A DNA stretch of 27,020 nucleotides from CAZNLL01 sp964573885. GTDB taxonomy: Bacteria; Desulfobacterota; DSM-4660; Desulfatiglandales; Desulfatiglandaceae. This document shows positions 22,162 through 27,020 of this stretch, piece by piece. The notes beneath the pieces are model-generated. The model was given only the letters and a program-made list of their open reading frames with translations, did no database searches and was not told where the DNA came from. The position numbers were made by a program, and so were the translations under genes. Location: positions 1 to 27,020 of the forward strand of contig CAZNLL010000042.1 of NCBI GenBank assembly GCA_964573885.1. Reading direction: 5' to 3'. Within the stretch, counting starts at the first letter, position 1, and each line of letters opens with the position of its first letter.

Positions 22162-23265
22162 TCAAAGGATTTGGTCCAGGCTCTTGTAGTCCCTGGTGTT
22201 ATACATCTTCTCCACGTCGACCAGACGCAAGCGCTCAAGGGCCTTTTTCATGGGGACGCTGGTAATTGCTCCTTGCCTGAAGCTGGCCATGCGGCCGAAA
22301 TCCTCATTGACAATCATGTCGATGGCGGCGATCCCGAACTTTCTCCCCATCCGTCGGTCATAGGCCGTGGGGGCCCCACCCCTCTGGAGATGCCTTAAGG
22401 CCACGTAACGGACTTCCAGGTTGGTCTGTTTCTGGATCTGCTCCGCGATAAAGCCCCCGATGCCTCCCAGGTAGAAGTTCCCGAAACCGTCCCGGCCTCG
22501 CCTTTCGCGGACTTCTTCCATACCTCTAGGTTTTGCGCCTTCCGCCACCAGGACGATGCTGTAACGTTCAAAGGACTTCTTTCGTGCCTTAAGGATCTCT
22601 ATGACCCGGTCCAGGACAAAGTCATGTTCAGGGATCAAGATAATGGAAGCCCCTGAGGCCTCACCGGCCTCCAGGGCCAGCCACCCGGCCTTTCGGCCCA
22701 TGCATTCCACAACAAAGATGCGGCTGTGCGACCCGGCGGTGATGCGGAGCCTGTCGATATCTTCCGTGATCGAATTCACGGCCGAGTCAAAACCCAAAGT
22801 ATAATCTGTCTCAGAGAGGTCCCGATCAATGGTCTTGGGGACGCCCACCACCTTGATCCCTTCCCGGTAAAGGTTGTAGGCCGCTCCCAGATTGTTAAAT
22901 CCCCCAATAACCACCAGGGCGTCCAGGCCCAGTTTTTTGTAATTCTCTATGAGGAGATCCGACTTGTCGTCTTTGGGATCAAAGGGATTGATTCTGGTCG
23001 TTCCCAACCGGGTGCCTCCATATCTGTCCCAGGTGCGGACCGTCTTGCCGTCCAGGGGCAAGGTCCACCGCCTGAGGCTCTCCTTTTTTCCGGGCTTGAC
23101 CTCAATAAGGCCTTGCCAGCCGTCAATGATGCCCAGGACATTGAACATCACACCCCGCCTGGCGACGAGGTCCTTTTCAAGGGCGGAATAGACCAACCAG
23201 TGAATGGTGCTATTGATGCCTGCACAGTCTCCCCCTGCCGATAAAACACCCACCTTTATCTTCAT
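22162..23265 (-). CDS. 6-phosphofructokinase family protein with altered nucleotide-site motif
   Basis: 367 residues. PFK-A family motifs: LSAGGDCAGIN at the N-terminus, YGGTRLGTTR (ATP-contacting Arg), VPKTIDRDL (catalytic Asp of TIDND kept, Asn to Arg), VECMGRKAGWLALEAG and RHLQRGGAPTAYDRRMG (fructose-6-phosphate His and Arg). The canonical IGGDGS (ATP type) or GGDD (PPi type) reads IGGFNNLGAA, so the Mg-binding Asp is Phe and the position that tells ATP from PPi is Asn. The phosphoryl donor is therefore unclear. GGGGAGG lies about 6 nt upstream of the start and could pair with CCTC just before it. Convergent with the GlcD-like gene, 3 nt apart. Confidence 0.87.
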   Translation of the reverse strand: MKIKVGVLSAGGDCAGINSTIHWLVYSALEKDLVARRGVMFNVLGIIDGWQGLIEVKPGKKESLRRWTLPLDGKTVRTWDRYGGTRLGTTRINPFDPKDDKSDLLIENYKKLGLDALVVIGGFNNLGAAYNLYREGIKVVGVPKTIDRDLSETDYTLGFDSAVNSITEDIDRLRITAGSHSRIFVVECMGRKAGWLALEAGEASGASIILIPEHDFVLDRVIEILKARKKSFERYSIVLVAEGAKPRGMEEVRERRGRDGFGNFYLGGIGGFIAEQIQKQTNLEVRYVALRHLQRGGAPTAYDRRMGRKFGIAAIDMIVNEDFGRMASFRQGAITSVPMKKALERLRLVDVEKMYNTRDYKSLDQIL

Positions 23266-23373
23266 CTAGGGCCTCCCCGGAGGAATTTTAGAAATGTGTG
23301 CCGCCGGTCAAGAACAAAGAGTACAAGGATAGATATAGATGAACACACGTACCGTGTCAAGGCAAGGGACAGC

Positions 23374-23387
23374 CAAGTTTCAACTTG
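23374..23387. promoter_or_regulatory. Perfect 14-nt palindrome between divergent pfk and uppP
   Basis: CAAGTT-TC-AACTTG lies about midway in the 233-nt region between the two divergent starts. It could be an operator. A consensus -35 (TTGACA) is at 23412-23417 on the plus strand, but no good -10 follows at 16-18 nt. I see no gene in 23266-23498. Confidence 0.3.
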
Positions 23388-23498
23388 CCAAGGGGTTGCA
23401 TCTTCTGGTAATTGACAAGGGCTTATGGAAAGGGAACGGCGGTCGTCCTGGTTCCTCCCCAGGGCACTTGAAGAGGCCGCTCAGGGGAATATCATCCG

Positions 23499-24284
23499 GT
23501 GAACACCCTTCAAACCGTCTTTTTGGGCATTGTTCAAGGGCTGACCGAATTCTTACCGATCAGCAGTTCCGGTCATTTGGTGCTCTTTCAGAATCTGCTC
23601 GGCTTCAGGGAGCCGGAGCTCCTGCTGGATTCCGCCCTGCACCTGGGGACCTTGGTGGCGGTCTGTATCTACTTCCGCACCGACCTCCGGGAGATGATCA
23701 AGGCGGTGCCGCACTTTGATCGCCACGATCCCCACGGCTCCCTCCTCCTTTGGGTGGTGGTGGGATCGGTACCTACAGGGATTATCGGTCTCGTCTTTAA
23801 AAACCCCCTTGAAAGGCTTTTTGGCTCCGTTCCCGTGGTGGGGGTTATGCTCGTGGTCACGGGTATGATTGTCGCCGGCTCCCGGGTCATACCCGAGGCC
23901 TGGAAGAGGCGGACCAGTGTGGGCCTCTGGGCGGCCCTCGCCGTGGGCACAGCCCAAGGCCTGGCCATCATTCCGGGCATCTCCAGGTCCGGTATCACCA
24001 TTGTATGCGGCCTTCTATGCGGGCTTAACCGGAACCTGGCGGGCCGTTTTTCTTTCCTGGTGTCTATCCCCGCCATTATCGGCGCCCTTGCCCTTCAGGT
24101 CAACCCGGAGGCTCTGCAAAGGGTGGGTTTCGGACCCCTCTTTTTCGGGTTTGCCGTCTCCGCCCTGGTAGGGCTCGCGGCCTTGAAGATACTCATGGAC
24201 ATGGTCAAGAAAGGGCATCTTTTCTATTTTGCCCCTTACTGCTGGGTCGTGGGGCTGATCGTGATCCTTTTATCCATAACATAA
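23499..24284 (+). CDS. uppP: Undecaprenyl-diphosphatase UppP/BacA
   Basis: 261 residues from a GTG at 23499 with AGGGGA about 10 nt upstream. The N-terminal half has GIVQGLTEFLPISSSGHLVL (catalytic Glu-containing motif) and the C-terminal half has IIPGISRSGITI (PGxSRS). Hydrophobic segments fit the seven- to eight-helix inner-membrane enzyme. It dephosphorylates undecaprenyl pyrophosphate at the outer face, releasing undecaprenyl phosphate for peptidoglycan, O-antigen and other glycans, and gives bacitracin resistance when abundant. The DUF368 gene follows after 27 nt. Confidence 0.96.
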   Translation: MNTLQTVFLGIVQGLTEFLPISSSGHLVLFQNLLGFREPELLLDSALHLGTLVAVCIYFRTDLREMIKAVPHFDRHDPHGSLLLWVVVGSVPTGIIGLVFKNPLERLFGSVPVVGVMLVVTGMIVAGSRVIPEAWKRRTSVGLWAALAVGTAQGLAIIPGISRSGITIVCGLLCGLNRNLAGRFSFLVSIPAIIGALALQVNPEALQRVGFGPLFFGFAVSALVGLAALKILMDMVKKGHLFYFAPYCWVVGLIVILLSIT

Positions 24285-24311
24285 TTACAGCAGAGGGTTT
24301 TCCACCGCTTT

Positions 24312-25250
24312 ATGAACGGAGACAAGACGTTTAAACCCCGGTCCAGGTCCTTTTTTCAATACCTGGTGTTGGCAGGGAAAGGCTTTTGTATGGGCGCCTC
24401 GGATGTGGTCCCCGGTGTATCCGGAGGCACCATGGCCTTTATTTTGGGCATTTACGAGGAACTCATCGAGGCGATCAAGTCCTTTGATCTCAAGGGTCTG
24501 AGGCTTCTCCTGAGTCTTAAGTTCGGTCCGTGCCTGGATCGGATATCATGGAAGTTTCTCTTGGCCCTGGGCACGGGCATTCTTACCGCCATATTCACCC
24601 TGGCCAAGCTCCTGAGCTGGCTCCTGGAGAACGAACCCGTGCTCATATGGTCTTTTTTCCTGGGCCTCATTCTTGCCTCTGTACTGAGTGTAAGCCGGCG
24701 TATCCAGCGATGGGGCCCGGGCACGTGGCTGTGCCTGGCGGGAGGAGGCCTCGGGACCTATTTCCTGGTGGGCCTTGTTCCCGTCGCCACACCCAATGAC
24801 CCCTGGTTTGTTTTTCTTTCGGGTGCCCTGGCCATCTGTGCCATGATCCTCCCGGGTATATCCGGCTCTTTTATCCTGGTCCTTCTGGGCAAATACCATT
24901 ATGTCCTGGAAGCGGTAAACCAGAGGGATTTTCTGGTCCTCGCCTTGGTGGGGGCCGGTGCCTGCGCAGGGCTGGCGAGCTTTTCCAGGCTGTTGGGGTG
25001 GCTTTTGAGGCATTACCATGACTTGATGGTGGCCGGGCTGACCGGGCTCATGGTGGGGTCGCTCAGAAAGGTGTGGCCTTGGAAAGAAAACCTGGAAACC
25101 CTTGTGGACGGGCACGGCCGGGTTATCCCCCTGGTCCAGGCAAATGTCTTGCCCGGGCAATGGAGCGGGGAAGTGCTGGCGGCCCTCTGCCTCGCGGCTT
25201 CAGGCTTCCTGGTGGTTTTTATCCTGGACCGTTTGTCTACCGGGCCCTGA
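24312..25250 (+). CDS. DUF368 membrane protein, PopT-type undecaprenyl phosphate translocase
   Basis: 312 residues, about eight hydrophobic segments. Two DUF368 repeats carry matching motifs: GASDVVPGVSGGTMAFILGIYE (about residues 28-49) and MILPGISGSFILVLLGKYH (about 180-198). Members of this family have recently been shown to flip undecaprenyl phosphate back to the cytoplasmic face. Sitting 27 nt after uppP, it would act on the product of that enzyme. The start ATG at 24312 has only a distant GAGGG. The last 14 nt overlap the 3' end of lptD on the other strand. Confidence 0.9.
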   Translation: MNGDKTFKPRSRSFFQYLVLAGKGFCMGASDVVPGVSGGTMAFILGIYEELIEAIKSFDLKGLRLLLSLKFGPCLDRISWKFLLALGTGILTAIFTLAKLLSWLLENEPVLIWSFFLGLILASVLSVSRRIQRWGPGTWLCLAGGGLGTYFLVGLVPVATPNDPWFVFLSGALAICAMILPGISGSFILVLLGKYHYVLEAVNQRDFLVLALVGAGACAGLASFSRLLGWLLRHYHDLMVAGLTGLMVGSLRKVWPWKENLETLVDGHGRVIPLVQANVLPGQWSGEVLAALCLAASGFLVVFILDRLSTGP

Positions 25251-27020
25251 CGTCTCCCAGCCCGACCAGCTGGAACATGACCATGACACTGGTATCGTCA
25301 TCTTCTCTGCTGGCGCCCACCTTGACCCCCCAGCACTGGCTTCGGTAACCCACCCAGCCGCTCTGGGTGATGTTTTCATCCAGGTCAAACTCCCGTTCCA
25401 GGGCGGCGCCCACGGAGAACCGCTCATCCAGGTTGACATCCACCAGGAATTTCAGGCTCTTCTGGCCGTCTTTATCATAACCATAATCCACTTTGTAGAT
25501 GTCCAGCCTGCCCGCCGGCCTTGGAAATGCCGCCTCCAGGGAGAGGGTGGCGTGGGAGACCTCGTTATCATAGTGGTCCCATCCCGCCTCACCCCGAAGG
25601 TCGAGGGTGGGAAAGGGTGTCACCGTCAGGTCAGCGGTGAGGGGTTCAAAGGGCTCCTTTTTTTGGGCCGGGTTCTCATCCCTTCTGGCCTCATGGATAT
25701 TGTAGCCCTGGGTCAGGGTAAAGGTGCCCCACTGGCGGTAGGTTATTCCCCCCTTTTGGTCCTCCAGCCTGGCGTCCAGGTAATTTTCCAGGGAAAAGGC
25801 AACCCCGTTCCTGTCCCCTTCGTCATCAATAGGGTCAAACCAGGGGGTGGCCCGCTCGTCATCATGGTAACCCCGGTAGGTGTAACTCAGGACGGGCGAG
25901 ATCTTGTGTTTCAGTTTTTTGGCCCTCTGCCACTGAACGTCATAGATGCGCTCCAGGTTGGTGGATAGCCTGGCTCCGCCTTCATAGGCCTTCCGGTACT
26001 GACGGTCATGGTCCGTTTGGGGATCGTCACTGACCCAGGCAAGATCCTGGTCGAACTTGAAAAAGGGCTCAAACTCGACGTACGGGCCGATCCACAGGGG
26101 GATATTAAGCCGGGGGGTGATAGAAACCCGGTGGCCCCTTTCTCCCACCTCACGCCAGATATAGTCGTAATCTGAATCCAGGCTGAAAAAAAGCGGGAAA
26201 CCGCCTATCTGGTCCGGGAGAAAGGTAAAGTCCATGCCGCCCAGGGGCTGGGCCGTGGGATCATTGGGCGGGTTTTCAGGGCGCTGGTAGTAGCTCCCCT
26301 GGACCTGGAGGCTGTAAGAGTCCTGGTCGTGGCTGAGCCTCAGGGCCGACCTTCTGAAGGGGGAACGTTTCTCGTCTACGGGCCGGCCCAATTCCTGGTT
26401 GAGATCCTGCCTGGCCTCAAATCCAAAGAGCCCCCCCTCGAATTCCTTGAGGTAGTCCTGATCGCTGACAAAGTCCCCGTCAAGACGGGCCACCCACCCG
26501 TGGGGAAGATCCTGATCCGCCATGCCCCGCAACCAGTAGCGGGTGGTGTTGGTCCGGTCAAAGGGGCTCAGGGCCACATCATCGGGCTCGTTCATGTCTT
26601 TGTCTTTCTGGTCGGAGAGGATATCAAAGAGCAGGGTCCCCTTTGAATCCTCATCGGCAAGGTAGCGGAATTCCATGCCCTGCATGTATCCCCGCTCACT
26701 CATATAGCGCTGGTAAAGGGTGGCGTCGGTTTGATCCGAGAGGGCCCAGAAAAAGGGGACCTCTATTTCCAGCCCGTTTCGGCTGGAATAACCGGCCCTG
26801 GGCGGCAACAGTCCGGTCTGCCGCTTGGTCTTGGCCGGAAAAATCAAGTAGGGCAAATAGAGACAGGGGATTCCCCGAATCCGAAAGGCCGCGTGTTTCA
26901 CCGTGCCGTAGCCCTCAACGGTCACCTTCACCTCTGACCCGGTAATGGACCAGTCCGGATTGACCCCGTCACAGGTGGTCACCCGGCAATCCTTGACCAG
27001 GTAAGTATCCGCGGCCACCT
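25237..27020 (-). CDS. lptD: LPS-assembly protein LptD, C-terminal part (partial at window edge)
   Basis: The frame is open through the right edge, so the N-terminus is missing; about 594 residues are visible. The start holds the end of the periplasmic OstA/LptA-like jellyroll (AFRIRGIPCLYLPYLIFPAKTKRQTGLLPPRAGYSSRNGLEIEVPFFWAL.DQTDATLY), then the outer-membrane beta-barrel rich in alternating aromatic and charged strands, ending GVKVGASREDDDTSVMVMFQLVGLGDV. C-x-x-x-x-C near the visible start may form a disulfide. With LptE it inserts LPS into the outer leaflet. The stop lies within the convergent DUF368 gene. Family assignment is firm. Confidence 0.92.
   Translation of the reverse strand, partial: VAADTYLVKDCRVTTCDGVNPDWSITGSEVKVTVEGYGTVKHAAFRIRGIPCLYLPYLIFPAKTKRQTGLLPPRAGYSSRNGLEIEVPFFWALSDQTDATLYQRYMSERGYMQGMEFRYLADEDSKGTLLFDILSDQKDKDMNEPDDVALSPFDRTNTTRYWLRGMADQDLPHGWVARLDGDFVSDQDYLKEFEGGLFGFEARQDLNQELGRPVDEKRSPFRRSALRLSHDQDSYSLQVQGSYYQRPENPPNDPTAQPLGGMDFTFLPDQIGGFPLFFSLDSDYDYIWREVGERGHRVSITPRLNIPLWIGPYVEFEPFFKFDQDLAWVSDDPQTDHDRQYRKAYEGGARLSTNLERIYDVQWQRAKKLKHKISPVLSYTYRGYHDDERATPWFDPIDDEGDRNGVAFSLENYLDARLEDQKGGITYRQWGTFTLTQGYNIHEARRDENPAQKKEPFEPLTADLTVTPFPTLDLRGEAGWDHYDNEVSHATLSLEAAFPRPAGRLDIYKVDYGYDKDGQKSLKFLVDVNLDERFSVGAALEREFDLDENITQSGWVGYRSQCWGVKVGASREDDDTSVMVMFQLVGLGDVRAR

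Noticed and set aside
25102..25968. 288-codon open frame on the plus strand opposite lptD
   Set aside because: Shadow of the lptD frame; its first part also overlaps the DUF368 gene in another frame and no domain is visible.
1..27020. CRISPR arrays, prophage, transposase genes, rRNA
   Set aside because: None seen on reading both strands; the only repeats are the palindromic element family and the 28-nt direct repeat.

Overview
This window is a GC-rich, densely coded piece of chromosome from a Gram-negative bacterium. It carries LptD, a GT9 LPS-type glycosyltransferase, UppP and a DUF368 lipid carrier translocase. The gene content (FeoAB, SAM hydroxide adenosyltransferase, GlcD-like oxidase beside dnaX-ybaB-recR, paired exosortase-associated hydrolases) most resembles Desulfobacterota ('Deltaproteobacteria'). 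That assignment is inference from gene repertoire only; there is no rRNA here. I see no phage, insertion sequence with a transposase, or CRISPR array.

Layout. 1-523: 3' end of rsmE. 528-2126 (-): enolase, then a PC4-like small protein. 2200-4719: an envelope-sugar pair (GT9 glycosyltransferase, UDP-glucuronate 4-epimerase type enzyme) bracketed by copies of a palindromic repeat that include a perfect 40-nt inverted repeat. 4917-7020 (+): a divergent phosphoglycerate kinase followed by a PurN-like formyltransferase of unknown substrate. 7032-9848 (-): a tightly coupled three-gene operon (GT2-like glycosyltransferase and two alpha/beta hydrolases of the kind seen with exosortase/PEP-CTERM loci). 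10004-11049 (-): greA with a short terminator-like leader, and a small YqiA-like esterase. 11164-13804 (-): feoA-feoB iron uptake. 14040-14840 (-): an inositol-monophosphatase-fold protein with altered metal ligands. 15058-15959 (+): a possible 30-codon ORF overlapping a SAM hydroxide adenosyltransferase gene. 15964-17017 (-): PilZ protein and HNH nuclease. 17269-17998 (+): tadA and two tRNA-Ser genes (CGA, GGA). 18145-22158 (+): dnaX-ybaB-recR-glcD-like. 22162-23265 (-): an atypical 6-phosphofructokinase. 23499-25250 (+): uppP and a DUF368/PopT-type gene, which together would recycle undecaprenyl phosphate. 25237-27020 (-): C-terminal part of lptD.

Themes. Three glycolytic genes (eno, pgk, pfk) lie in separate units, and two of them (pgk, pfk) deviate at normally invariant active-site positions. 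The envelope genes (GT9, epimerase, GT2, uppP, DUF368, lptD) point to LPS/exopolysaccharide production. All five convergent gene junctions have spacings from +11 to -14 nt, leaving no room for ordinary intergenic terminators. The most unusual non-coding structures are the palindromic repeat family at 2200-2266 and 4533-4719, a 28-nt direct repeat upstream of two genes, and the greA leader hairpin.
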